Assembly: GCA_043813895.1 (NCBI GenBank) | Contig: JBDRKQ010000148.1 | Location: 1 to 33,719 of the forward strand | Source of the DNA: CAZTAR01 sp043813895 | GTDB taxonomy: Bacteria > Planctomycetota > Phycisphaerae > UBA1845 > UTPLA1 | Direction of reading: 5' to 3' | Length of the DNA stretch: 33,719 nt | Shown: piece after piece, positions 25,589 through 33,287 of the stretch | Layout: each line of letters opens with the position of its first letter | Position numbering within the stretch: the stretch's first letter is position 1 | Position numbers and translations under genes: made by a program | The notes under the pieces: model-generated | Told to the model about the DNA's origin: nothing | The model's input: the letters and a program-made list of their open reading frames with translations, nothing else | The model's database searches: none

Positions 25589-26709
25589 CGATCCGCGATC
25601 TCCGGCAGCGGCGCTGCCGCGGCACAACGACCTGCCCCGCGATTGTAACCGTACTTGTACCACGCGGCACACGTGCCTTCGCTGCTGATCATGCACGGGC
25701 CGACGGGGCTCAGCGGCGTGCAGGCATTTCCGAATAACGGGCACGCAGTCGGCTCGACCTTGCCTTGGATCACCTCGCCACACCGGCACTCGGGATTGTC
25801 TTCATCTTCCCCCAGCGTCAGGCCAAACCGCTCAACCGCGTCGAAACCTCCATACTCTGGCGCCAACTCGAAGCCGCTATCCGGGATGGTGCCGATCGAC
25901 CGCCAGGATGCGGCTGCCGTTACAAACACACGGGCTAGCAAGTCCTGCGCCGCGCGATTGCCTTCGTTACTCACGACGGCCCGATAGACGTTCTCCAACG
26001 CCGGCCTGCCGGACTCGACCTGACTCGCCAGGTGGACCAGCCCGTCCAACATCTGAGCAGGCTCGAACCCGGCGACAACGCAGCCCCTGTTGTGCTGTTC
26101 GACCACGGGGCGGTATGCCGACGCGCCGATGATCACGCTCACATGGCCCGGGCACAGGAAACCGTCGATCGGCACGTCCCCGGCCTGGAGCAATGCCATC
26201 ATGGCGGGCACGACCTGTTTATGGCACATCAGGACAGAGAAGTTCTTCGTCTCCGTTCGCCTGGCCTCTTCGACGGTCGCCGCCGTCGCCGGGGCGGTCG
26301 TCTCGAAACCAACGCCCAGGAATACGACATCCTTCTCAGGCTGCTCCCGTGCGATTTGCAGGGCGACTCGTGCGGAGTTCACCACCCGGACCGACGCCCC
26401 CTCGGCACGCTGCAACTCCAGGCTCCCCCAACGGCCCGGCACGCGAACCATGTCGCCGTACGTGGCGATCACCACGTCCTTTCGAGATGCCAGTTCGATC
26501 GCCGCGTCGATATGCCGCTGAGAGGTTACGCAGACCGGACATCCCGGACCACTGATCAGCCGCAGATTCGCGGGAACCATCGAACGCAGCCCGCTCCGGA
26601 ACGCGGAGACGGTATGCGTGCCGCAGACTTCCATGAACTGCACGCGGCGGCCGATCGCGTCGCAGAGGCGTGCCAATTCGTCGCGGAGTTCCCCAATGCG
26701 CGGGTTCAT
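25585..26709 (-). CDS. hypD: hydrogenase maturation factor HypD
   Basis: HypD is a [4Fe-4S] protein that with HypC forms the scaffold on which Fe(CN)2CO is built. 374 residues from ATG at 26709, overlapping the hypC stop (ATGA). Seen: FMEVCGTHTVSAFRSGL (about 25-41), SGPGCPVCVTSQ, FLGVGFETTAPATA, GFLCPGHVS, and the C-terminal Cys set CRCGEVIQG, CPLFGNAC and CMISSEGTCAAWYKYG. All conserved Cys regions are present. Confidence 0.96.
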   Translation of the reverse strand: MNPRIGELRDELARLCDAIGRRVQFMEVCGTHTVSAFRSGLRSMVPANLRLISGPGCPVCVTSQRHIDAAIELASRKDVVIATYGDMVRVPGRWGSLELQRAEGASVRVVNSARVALQIAREQPEKDVVFLGVGFETTAPATAATVEEARRTETKNFSVLMCHKQVVPAMMALLQAGDVPIDGFLCPGHVSVIIGASAYRPVVEQHNRGCVVAGFEPAQMLDGLVHLASQVESGRPALENVYRAVVSNEGNRAAQDLLARVFVTAAASWRSIGTIPDSGFELAPEYGGFDAVERFGLTLGEDEDNPECRCGEVIQGKVEPTACPLFGNACTPLSPVGPCMISSEGTCAAWYKYGYNRGAGRCAAAAPLPEIADR

Positions 26710-26969
26710 GCTCCACCACCGCCGCCCGCCGGCGACGCCGCAACGCCAAAAACAGCCGACCCGTAGCATTGACGCAGGTAGTCCCACGTCTCCAGCGCGG
26801 CCTGCTCCTCGATCAGAGAAACGGAGAATCCCGCATGGACCAGCACCCAATCGCCCAGCCCCACTTCGGGCGTCAGGACCTTGCAGACCGTCAGACGGTT
26901 GCCCTGACAATCGACGATCAGGTCCTCCTCGCCGCACTCAACCACTTTGCCCGGCACAGCTAGGCACAT
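26706..26969 (-). CDS. hypC: hydrogenase maturation chaperone HypC
   Basis: A small chaperone of about 87 residues that carries the Fe(CN)2CO unit with HypD to the large subunit. The N terminus MCLAVPGKV with the essential Cys2 fixes the start at 26969; GDWVLVHAGFSVSLIEE is typical of the family. It overlaps the end of hypF by 10 bp and hypD by 4 bp. The C-terminal tail is Gly/Ala-rich. Confidence 0.94.
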   Translation of the reverse strand: MCLAVPGKVVECGEEDLIVDCQGNRLTVCKVLTPEVGLGDWVLVHAGFSVSLIEEQAALETWDYLRQCYGSAVFGVAASPAGGGGGA

Positions 26970-28159
26970 GCGTCCGTTCTTTCGTACATCGCCGCCGCGG
27001 CAAAGGCCTGCCCGAGCGACAAACCATCGTCTCCGAAAGAGACGCGGCGGGAAACTAACACCGTCAATCCGCGGTCCGTCAGCCGCTCCGTCAAACGCCC
27101 CAGCAAACGGCGATTCGCGAAGCAGCCGCCGGACAAAGCGACCGTCGATACGCCGCTGACCTCGCACCCCATCACGGCTCCAGCCGCTAGCATTCTAGCA
27201 ACGGTTTCGTGGAACCGGGCGGACATCGTGCAGATGCTACGCTCCGCCCGGAGATCCCGCACCAATGCCCGAACCATGGGTGCAACCGAAATCGTCAGTG
27301 ATCCGTCGCTCGTGATTGTCTCGTAGGCATAAGGCTCCACGCTGTGTCCCGAGGCAGCGGCTTCCAAAGCTATCGCCGCCTGGGCCTCATGTTCGTTCTT
27401 GTCGCAGAGGCCCAACATGAAGCTCACCGCATCGAACACGCGCCCCAGACTCGAACTCAATGGCGCATTGACCTTCCGCGAGAGTGCAGCCTCCACCACG
27501 TCGAGGTCCGCAGGCGGCACACGCGCGAAAGCCGGTGGCAGATTCTCACGCCACTGTGGACCGTATGCCTGCTCCAGGAGCGCGACCGCCGGCCGCCATG
27601 TGTGAATCGCCGCCGCGTCGCCGCCGATCAGCGGGAAGTATCGCAAATGCGACAAGCGCTCGAAGCCGGACGCATCGCACGCCATGATCTCACAACCCCA
27701 CGCGGCCCCATCGGTGCCGTAGCCGACGCCGTCACAACAGATGCCGACGACGGGTCCGTCGTGCCCCATATCGGCGATCACGCTGACGATGTGCGCATGA
27801 TGGTGCTGAACCGCGATCGTCGGGAGTTCAAGTCGTTGCGCCCGCAGGGTGGACACGTATTGTGGATGAAGATCGTGCGCCACGACCTCCGGACGACAGG
27901 CGTCGTCCGTCATGACCTTCTCGACGAGGCGGTCGTACCGGCGGTATTCCTCCGGGTCGGACAGGCTGCCCAGCGGTTCGCTCATCCGGGCGGTGGCTCC
28001 CGACAAGAGGCACAGGCTGGACTTCAGCTCTCCGCCCATCGCCAAAACGCGCTTTTCGGCCGACTGGTCTAGCCCCAGCGATCTCGGGAAAGCCCCCGGA
28101 TCGGGCAGACCCGGCGAGGCTGCCTTCCTGTGCATCCTGGTTCTCGAACGGGCATCCAT
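26960..28159 (-). CDS. hypF: HypF-like protein, C-terminal Kae1-like half only
   Basis: Full HypF (about 750 residues) makes carbamoyl-adenylate and transfers the carbamoyl group to HypE. Here only about 399 codons exist, matching the C-terminal half from the VLAMGGELKSSLCLL segment onward. Seen: QHHHAHIVSVIADMG (metal-site histidines), GVGYGTDGAAWGCEI, GGDAAAIHTWRPA, SSLGRVFDAVSFMLG, LSGGCFANRRL and DDGLSLGQA, all intact. The N-terminal acylphosphatase, zinc-finger and YrdC-like domains are absent, and an in-frame TAG lies about 57 bp above the chosen ATG (28159). The 338 bp above contain no remnants I can recognise. It may be a split protein with its partner elsewhere, or a truncation; the function is uncertain. 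Confidence 0.85.
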   Translation of the reverse strand: MDARSRTRMHRKAASPGLPDPGAFPRSLGLDQSAEKRVLAMGGELKSSLCLLSGATARMSEPLGSLSDPEEYRRYDRLVEKVMTDDACRPEVVAHDLHPQYVSTLRAQRLELPTIAVQHHHAHIVSVIADMGHDGPVVGICCDGVGYGTDGAAWGCEIMACDASGFERLSHLRYFPLIGGDAAAIHTWRPAVALLEQAYGPQWRENLPPAFARVPPADLDVVEAALSRKVNAPLSSSLGRVFDAVSFMLGLCDKNEHEAQAAIALEAAASGHSVEPYAYETITSDGSLTISVAPMVRALVRDLRAERSICTMSARFHETVARMLAAGAVMGCEVSGVSTVALSGGCFANRRLLGRLTERLTDRGLTVLVSRRVSFGDDGLSLGQAFAAAAMYERTDACA

Positions 28160-28497
28160 CGGCCGGATCTCGCTCCCATCGGGCTCCGCGTGTACGCCTC
28201 GGTGAAACCAACCGGATGCCTACCCCGCAAGCCAGGTGCCAGAATCCGAAGAGCGCCGCAGGCGATGCGACCGAGATGCTCAAGGAGTCGCCACACGGAT
28301 ACGCGCTGGAAGTCGGGTGAGCCAACAGACAATCGCCCGGCGAACGTCGACCTGCCGTTTGCGGATTATTCCTCAAGACCGGGAGGTTTCCCCACACAAC
28401 AGACGTGGTAAAGGCGGGCCGCAACGGGTCGTCGTCGACCTGAGACACGCGCCCGCACGAACGACAAGCCGGCTCCGTGGGCTGGAGGCTCTTGCCT

Positions 28498-29316
28498 TCA
28501 GGGCTTGCTGGCCACCAGCGATGCCGCGATTCGCCTTGGGCCGGTCTCGCCCTCTCGCGAGATCAGAACTTGCCAGCCATCGAACCATGAACGCAATTCG
28601 CCGAGACGCAGCTCGTGTGCTTCGCGACTGGGTTTGCCGAACCGTTCCCGATGCGGATGCACGAACGTCTCGTAGACAATGAGCCCGCCCCGTTTCACCG
28701 CCCCGGCCAGGATGGGCACCAAAGGTCGGTGCAGGAAGTTGAAGCAGCACACCATATCCCAGCTTCCGGGGGTAATGGTCGGGGCCGTCTCGACGTTTCT
28801 GCACAATGTCGACACCGTGACGCCGTTTCGCTCTGCCAGATCCGCACACCGCTCCAGCGCATCGGGCAAGACGTCCCATGCATCGACCTGGAACCCGGCT
28901 TTCGCCAGAAACACCGCATCACGACCGGTCCCGCAGGCAACATCCAATGCGCGACGGTCTGCCAAAGAGGACCACGTTTCGCCGGCCAATTCGACCGCCT
29001 CGACCAAGAGTGAATGCGGCTGCCAGAGATGGCGCAGAGAGGGGCCGGTCTCCGTTCGGGCGGTCTCCAACCACGCGTCTCCGTGGATCACTTCCTTCAC
29101 GATCCGCTTTCGAGCCTGGAGGCGCGACCGCGCCCACCGGGCCCGCCCCGCGTCAGCGTCGTAGACAGTCAGAGGGACATCGCGCGCGGGCAATTCGTGG
29201 ATCCGCCGGGCCAACTCCTCAAGCGGTATGTTGACGGAATCCGGCCGGTGAAGTCGCTGGAAGCCCTCGGTGGGCCGGACGTCCAGCACCAACTCTGCGG
29301 GTCGTTCTTCACTCAC
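28498..29316 (-). CDS. rhodanese-like domain fused to SAM-dependent methyltransferase
   Basis: About 272 residues. The start is set at GTG 29316, four bases after the stop of the upstream methyltransferase gene and with GGGGGA about 11 bp upstream; ATG 29370/29367 would overlap that gene. Residues about 1-75 have a rhodanese fold signature (LVLDVRPTEGFQRLHRPDSVNIPL), but the position of the catalytic Cys loop reads VYDADAGRARWA, with no Cys. From about 125 comes a class I methyltransferase: ALDVACGTGRDAVFLAKAGF (SAM site) and WDMVCCFNFLHRPL, resembling TehB/tellurite-resistance type methyltransferases. The substrate is unknown. Confidence 0.8.
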   Translation of the reverse strand: MSEERPAELVLDVRPTEGFQRLHRPDSVNIPLEELARRIHELPARDVPLTVYDADAGRARWARSRLQARKRIVKEVIHGDAWLETARTETGPSLRHLWQPHSLLVEAVELAGETWSSLADRRALDVACGTGRDAVFLAKAGFQVDAWDVLPDALERCADLAERNGVTVSTLCRNVETAPTITPGSWDMVCCFNFLHRPLVPILAGAVKRGGLIVYETFVHPHRERFGKPSREAHELRLGELRSWFDGWQVLISREGETGPRRIAASLVASKP

Positions 29317-29320
29317 GTCG

Positions 29321-30052
29321 TTAACTCGTCCCCCTTCGACAAACCGCAAGCCACGTCTTTGCGCCATCATCCAATCCGGAATGAAAGTGGTAGCCTCTGG
29401 CTGGGTGGTTCGTGCGGAAGCTGAGCTTGCGGAGGTAGTGGCCTGCGCCCTTGCGGTACACCTGACTGAAGAGTTGCACGTCATCGAATTGCTCGCGGAG
29501 CAGGCCCTCGAAGTCCGCCGCGGAGAACTGCCGCGGGTGGTAGCGCTTGTGCCTGCCGCGTAACAGTTCTTTCTCGCCGTTAGGTACCGACGCCAGCAGC
29601 GTGCCGCCGTCCGCGAGCGCTTCGGCCAGTGCAGCCAGACATCGCCTCGGATCACCGACGTGTTCCAGGGTTTCAAACGTCGTAATCAGACCGAATGGAC
29701 CGTCGCGTTGAACAGGTATGTGGAGGTCGTGTTTACGGAACTCCAGGTTCGGCTTGGCAAACGCGGACCGCGCGTGGTGAAGGAGCTTGTCGTCGAGGTC
29801 CACGCCCAGCACGAAGTCCGCGAGCGTCGCCAGATAGGCCGCCCCGTAGCCGGAGCCGCACGCCCCGTCCAGCACGCGCTTCGATCGGGCGAACCGTGCT
29901 GCGAACAAGTATCGCGCAAAGTGTCTGCCATGCCGCTCGGCCGCTTCGCGAAACTCCGTCGGGCACACCTCCGTGCCGAGGACGTTCTCGGCGATGACAA
30001 GATGGCGATTAGGGTCCGTCATGGGTGGCGACTGATGCGGGCCAAGGTGCAT
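29321..30052 (-). CDS. class I SAM-dependent methyltransferase
   Basis: About 243 residues from ATG 30052 (GAGG 5 bp upstream) or 233 from ATG 30022 (MTDPNRHL). Seen: SAM-binding VLDGACGSGYGAAYLA, the acidic end of strand 2 in VLGVDLDD, and FETLEHVGDPRRCL after strand 4; the C terminus contains GYHFHSG. The architecture is that of small-molecule or sugar/lipid methyltransferases; the substrate cannot be read. It is followed directly by the rhodanese-methyltransferase gene. Confidence 0.85.
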   Translation of the reverse strand: MHLGPHQSPPMTDPNRHLVIAENVLGTEVCPTEFREAAERHGRHFARYLFAARFARSKRVLDGACGSGYGAAYLATLADFVLGVDLDDKLLHHARSAFAKPNLEFRKHDLHIPVQRDGPFGLITTFETLEHVGDPRRCLAALAEALADGGTLLASVPNGEKELLRGRHKRYHPRQFSAADFEGLLREQFDDVQLFSQVYRKGAGHYLRKLSFRTNHPARGYHFHSGLDDGAKTWLAVCRRGTS

Positions 30053-30109
30053 GGAACCTCGTTGACGCCGTACCACAACGCGGTTGCGTTCTACCCGAGC
30101 AGAATCTCT

Positions 30110-30247
30110 CTGGTGTACGTTGTCTTGCTCTTCCACCGCACAGGGCTCTTGCCCTGCATGAATGGTCGCTGGTAATCACACCCGCCGGCCTTGCTGTCCG
30201 TGCCGAGCCTGTGGACGCTGCCATCGGCCTGGCGGAACGTGACTCGC
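30110..30247 (-). pseudogene. decayed fragment resembling the 3' end of the P5C dehydrogenase gene
   Basis: In one minus-strand frame the sequence reads GTDSKAGGCDY then FMQGKS, closely matching GTDSKAGGRDY...FMQGKS at the C terminus of the intact gene at 30891-32441. At DNA level CTCTTGCCCTGCATGAA is shared exactly (30149 and 30911 regions), and similarity of roughly 80 % by eye continues for about 60 bp. No start codon or other P5C dehydrogenase motifs are seen around it. It is best read as a relic of duplication or recombination. The left limit is approximate. Confidence 0.5.
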
Positions 30248-30586
30248 TCACGGAGCCGATTCGCTCAGAAGCTGATCGACCGCTTCCTTCAATCGCGGCA
30301 GCTCCTTCTCAACCACGTCTCAAACCGTCTCCATCTTGACGCCGAAGTAGCTGTGGATCAGCACGTCGCGCATCCCGGCGATTCTCCGCCAAGGAATCTC
30401 CGGCGTGAGTTGCCGGCAGCCGTCCGACAGGTGCTTCGCGGCTTCGCCGATCACCTCCAAGTTTCGCATGACGGCGTCCTGCGTTTTGGCGTCCCTGAAG
30501 AAGTCCTCCCGGCCGCTTGTTGTGTAGGCGCAGATTCGTTCCAGAGAGTCGCGGATGTGTTGAAGGTAGACGCGGTCGTCTTTCAT
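30248..30586 (-). pseudogene. HEPN-domain toxin gene (HepT-like) with in-frame TGA
   Basis: HEPN proteins of this family are RNases paired with an MNT-type antitoxin. From ATG 30586 (ATGA overlap with the MNT gene) 88 codons are read to TGA at 30320-30322; the same frame continues as DVVEKELPRLKEAVDQLL and ends at 30248. Relatives normally have Trp in this place, so TGG to TGA is the simplest change. Seen before the stop: AVMRNLEVIGEAAKHLSD and RDVLIHSYFGV, the RX4HXY active-site motif, intact. The truncated 88-residue product (30320-30586) lacks only the last helix and could still fold, or be inactive. Confidence 0.75.
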
Positions 30587-30870
30587 AACGGGAGCGCCTC
30601 GGCCAGAATACGATCTCGCAGATAAAGACTGAGCCCGCCATCCACCACTACATCTACAGGACGCCCCAGAAGCTCTTCCAAATCCTGCCGTAATCCGACG
30701 TGATCCAGCAACGTGCGGCCGGCCTCGAGGCTGACGAGAAAGTCCACGTCGCTTTCGGCGGATTCCTCCCCGCGAGCCATGGATCCAAAGACACGCACAT
30801 CGCTCGCGCCATGGCGCGCGGCGATCTCCAGGATCGCGTCGCGGTGACCTGTCAACAGACGGCAAACCAT
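30583..30870 (-). CDS. MNT-domain nucleotidyltransferase antitoxin (MntA-like)
   Basis: A minimal nucleotidyltransferase of 95 residues. Seen: GSMARGEESAESDVDFLV (about residues 29-46), the GSx10DxD catalytic pattern. In the known HEPN/MNT (type VII) systems such proteins add AMP to a Tyr of the HEPN active site and neutralise it; that Tyr is present in the partner. AGGGG lies about 7 bp before ATG 30870. The gene overlaps the HEPN gene by 4 bp and lies 20 bp downstream of the P5C dehydrogenase gene. Confidence 0.88.
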   Translation of the reverse strand: MVCRLLTGHRDAILEIAARHGASDVRVFGSMARGEESAESDVDFLVSLEAGRTLLDHVGLRQDLEELLGRPVDVVVDGGLSLYLRDRILAEALPL

Positions 30871-30890
30871 CAGAACACCCCTGCGTCAAA

Positions 30891-32441
30891 TCATAACCGC
30901 TCCGTGATGCTCTTGCCCTGCATGAACAGCAGCAGGTAGTCGCGGCCGCCGGCCTTGCTGTCGGTGCCGGACATGTTGAACCCGCCGAAGGGCTGCACGT
31001 CCACCAGCGCCCCGGTACACTTGCGGTTCAAGTACAGGTTGCCGACGTGCAGTTCGTGCCGCGCCTTCTCCAACTCCATCCGGTCGTTGCTGTAGATCGC
31101 GCCGGTCAGGCCGTACTCCGTGCCGTTGGCGATATCGAGCAGCTCATCCATGCCGCTGCCTTTGATGACCGCCAGGACCGGACCGAAGATTTCCTCCTGG
31201 GCGAGGCGGTCATTCGGCTTGATGCCGATGAAGATCGTCGGCGGGATAAAAAAGCCACCGCCCGGCATCCGGGTCCCGCCGAGGACCATCTTGCCCTCCT
31301 TCTTGCCGATCTCGATGTAGTCGTTGATCTTGTCGTAGGCAGGCTTGTCGATCACCGCCGCCATGTCGAAGTTCTCGCCTGTCGAGGTGTTGCCGACGGA
31401 AAGCTTCCCGGCGCGTTCGACGATCTTCTCCACGAGGGCATCGTGAACCTTCGCGTCGACGATCAACCGGCTGCACGCGGAGCACTTCTGCCCCTGGAAT
31501 CCGAACGCCGCCGCAACAGTGCCCTCGGCCGCGGCATCGAGGTCCGCATTCTTGGTGACGACGATGCAGTCCTTGCCGCCCATTTCGAGGACCGTCCGCT
31601 TGAGCCAGATCTGCCCCTCTGCCACCTTGGCCGCCTTCTCGTGAATGCCGATGCCGACCTCGCGTGAGCCTGTAAAGGCGATGAAGCGCGTGCGCGGATG
31701 TTCGACAATGGTATCGCCGATCTCGCCGCCGGAGCCGGGCAGGAAGTTCAGCACGCCCGGCGGCAACATGCACTCCTCCATCAGCTCGACGAACTTGGCC
31801 GCGACGACCGGGGCGGTGCTCGCAGGCTTGAGCACGACGGCATTCCCCGTCACGACCGCGGCCGTCGTCATGCCTGCCATGATGGCGAGCGGAAAGTTCC
31901 ACGGCGGGATGATGACGCCAACGCCGAGCGGGATGTATCGAAGCTCATTCTCTTCACCGGGAAACGGTGTGACCTCATGCGCGCCGCCGAGCCGCATCAT
32001 CTCGCGGCCGTAGAACTGGAGGAAGTCGATCGCCTCGCAGGCGTCGGCATACGCCTCGATCCAGGACTTTGACTCCTCGAAGACCATCCACGCGGCGAAC
32101 TCGTAAACGCGGCGTCGCATCTTCTCGGCCGCGCGGAGGAGGTACCGTGCCCGAACGTCGGGATCGACGCGAGACCAACTCGTAAACGCCTCGTCCGCCG
32201 CCGCGATCGCCTGCAAGGCCTGATCGGAGTTCGCCTTGCCCACGTAGCCGACGATCTGGTCGTTCTTGGCGGGATTGATGGACTCGATCTTCTTGGCGGT
32301 GTCGATCTTCTTGCCGCCGATTCGCAATGGGTAAGTCTCGCCCAGCTTCGATTCGACCAGCTTGAGGGCCTCCAACATCTTCCGTCGCGGGGCCTCCTCG
32401 GCGAAGTTGACATAAGGCTCGGGCTTGTACGGCATCAACAT
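30891..32441 (-). CDS. L-glutamate gamma-semialdehyde (1-pyrroline-5-carboxylate) dehydrogenase
   Basis: An aldehyde dehydrogenase that oxidises glutamate semialdehyde to glutamate in proline and arginine breakdown. 516 residues from ATG 32441 (GGAG about 8 bp upstream), the usual length of the stand-alone RocA/PruA type. Seen: GVGVIIPPWNFPLAI (NAD-site region), LKPASTAPVVAAKFVEL, FTGSREVG, LEMGGKDC (catalytic Glu region), GFQGQKCSACSR (catalytic Cys), EEIFGPVLAVI and the C terminus PFGGFNMSGTDSKAGG. No proline dehydrogenase gene is in the window. Confidence 0.93.
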   Translation of the reverse strand: MLMPYKPEPYVNFAEEAPRRKMLEALKLVESKLGETYPLRIGGKKIDTAKKIESINPAKNDQIVGYVGKANSDQALQAIAAADEAFTSWSRVDPDVRARYLLRAAEKMRRRVYEFAAWMVFEESKSWIEAYADACEAIDFLQFYGREMMRLGGAHEVTPFPGEENELRYIPLGVGVIIPPWNFPLAIMAGMTTAAVVTGNAVVLKPASTAPVVAAKFVELMEECMLPPGVLNFLPGSGGEIGDTIVEHPRTRFIAFTGSREVGIGIHEKAAKVAEGQIWLKRTVLEMGGKDCIVVTKNADLDAAAEGTVAAAFGFQGQKCSACSRLIVDAKVHDALVEKIVERAGKLSVGNTSTGENFDMAAVIDKPAYDKINDYIEIGKKEGKMVLGGTRMPGGGFFIPPTIFIGIKPNDRLAQEEIFGPVLAVIKGSGMDELLDIANGTEYGLTGAIYSNDRMELEKARHELHVGNLYLNRKCTGALVDVQPFGGFNMSGTDSKAGGRDYLLLFMQGKSITERL

Positions 32442-32494
32442 GGCGGATTCTCCGTGTAGTAACAACCTAGGGGGGGCTTACTTCTTCGGGCGGT

Positions 32495-32500
32495 GTTATA
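32495..32500 (-). promoter_or_regulatory. possible extended -10 box upstream of the P5C dehydrogenase gene
   Basis: On the minus strand TGGTATAAC provides a TATAAC box with an upstream TG, about 54 bp before the start codon. No clear -35 box is seen. The box overlaps the stop codon of the membrane-protein gene, so chance is a real alternative. Confidence 0.25.
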
Positions 32501-33131
32501 CCAGAAAACTGCTGCCGTGGCGAGGCTGACAAGGTGGGGGAAGAGTTCTTGCTAAACTCGGATTCTGCTCCCATTCGGACTTGTCGTCAAAAGAAGACGG
32601 GACCAATGACATCATGCCGAGGATAGTGAACGCGACGACGAAGAGCGCCCACAGTAGCAATCCAATGATCTTCCAGAGCCACACCACTTCAATCAAGTGC
32701 ATCTTGTTCGGCGTGAGTACGCAAACAGTGCAAACGATGACGCCAATCTCGAGGAGGAACAGGATGACCGCGAGCTGCGCTCGGACGCCCGGCATTCCAG
32801 AATCCGGCCACCACCGAGTTGCAAGGTAGTTCCCCTCTGTCTGATAGGCCCAAACCGTCCCGCCGAAGAAGAGAATCACCAGCAGGCTGCTGAGGCGGCA
32901 GATCCACACATCCACCCGATGGGCATGTTCGATACCCCGAGCAACATCCGCTGCCCTGACCACAGTCCACGCGACAAGAAAGTAGACGACAGGGAGACCC
33001 AGGAAAAGGAACCACTTGAAACCGGAGACCAACAGGGCAATCCCGCTGGAGATTCCCAGCAAACCGACGCGAGGCAGAAGCTGCATATGTTTGGGTTTTC
33101 CGCGCTCGGGCATCGCATTATTGTACGGCAT
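32496..33131 (-). CDS. small integral membrane protein of unknown function
   Basis: About 211 residues from ATG 33131; ATG 33116 is an alternative. Four to five hydrophobic segments are seen (VGLLGISSGIALLVSGF, FLFLGLPVVYFLVAWTVV, LSSLLVILFFGGTVWAY, LAVILFLLEIGVIVCTVCVL, IIGLLLWALFVVAFTILGMM). The hydrophilic C-terminal tail has several Pro and Ser residues. No family motif is recognised. It lies upstream of the P5C dehydrogenase gene in the same direction, 55 bp apart. Confidence 0.65.
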   Translation of the reverse strand: MPYNNAMPERGKPKHMQLLPRVGLLGISSGIALLVSGFKWFLFLGLPVVYFLVAWTVVRAADVARGIEHAHRVDVWICRLSSLLVILFFGGTVWAYQTEGNYLATRWWPDSGMPGVRAQLAVILFLLEIGVIVCTVCVLTPNKMHLIEVVWLWKIIGLLLWALFVVAFTILGMMSLVPSSFDDKSEWEQNPSLARTLPPPCQPRHGSSFLV

Positions 33132-33186
33132 GGGACCGGACTGGTAAGTCTTGAATAGGAAGGCAAAAGACGGTGTTTCGTCACGA

Positions 33187-33212
33187 AGCCCACGGATTGC
33201 GATCCGTGGGCT
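33187..33212. repeat. REP-like hairpin
   Basis: AGCCCACGGAT (33187-33197), loop TGCG, ATCCGTGGGCT (33202-33212) is a perfect 11-bp inverted repeat in the 156-bp gap between two divergent genes. There is no T-run on either side, so it is not a typical terminator. Confidence 0.6.
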
Positions 33213-33287
33213 TTGGTAACAGCTCTGTTCACGCTTCAAGCGTCAATGGGATCCTCCTAGAATACTCCACAACGCAGAGAGAAAGTA

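Noticed and set aside
28160..28497. Remnant of the missing HypF N-terminal half
   Set aside because: The minus frames through this 338-bp gap show no acylphosphatase, zinc-finger or YrdC motif, and it is too short to hold the missing roughly 1.1 kb.
30320..30322. TGA decoded as Trp (alternative genetic code)
   Set aside because: TGA ends other clear genes here, for example the hydrogenase subunits in ATGA overlaps, so a code change is not supported.
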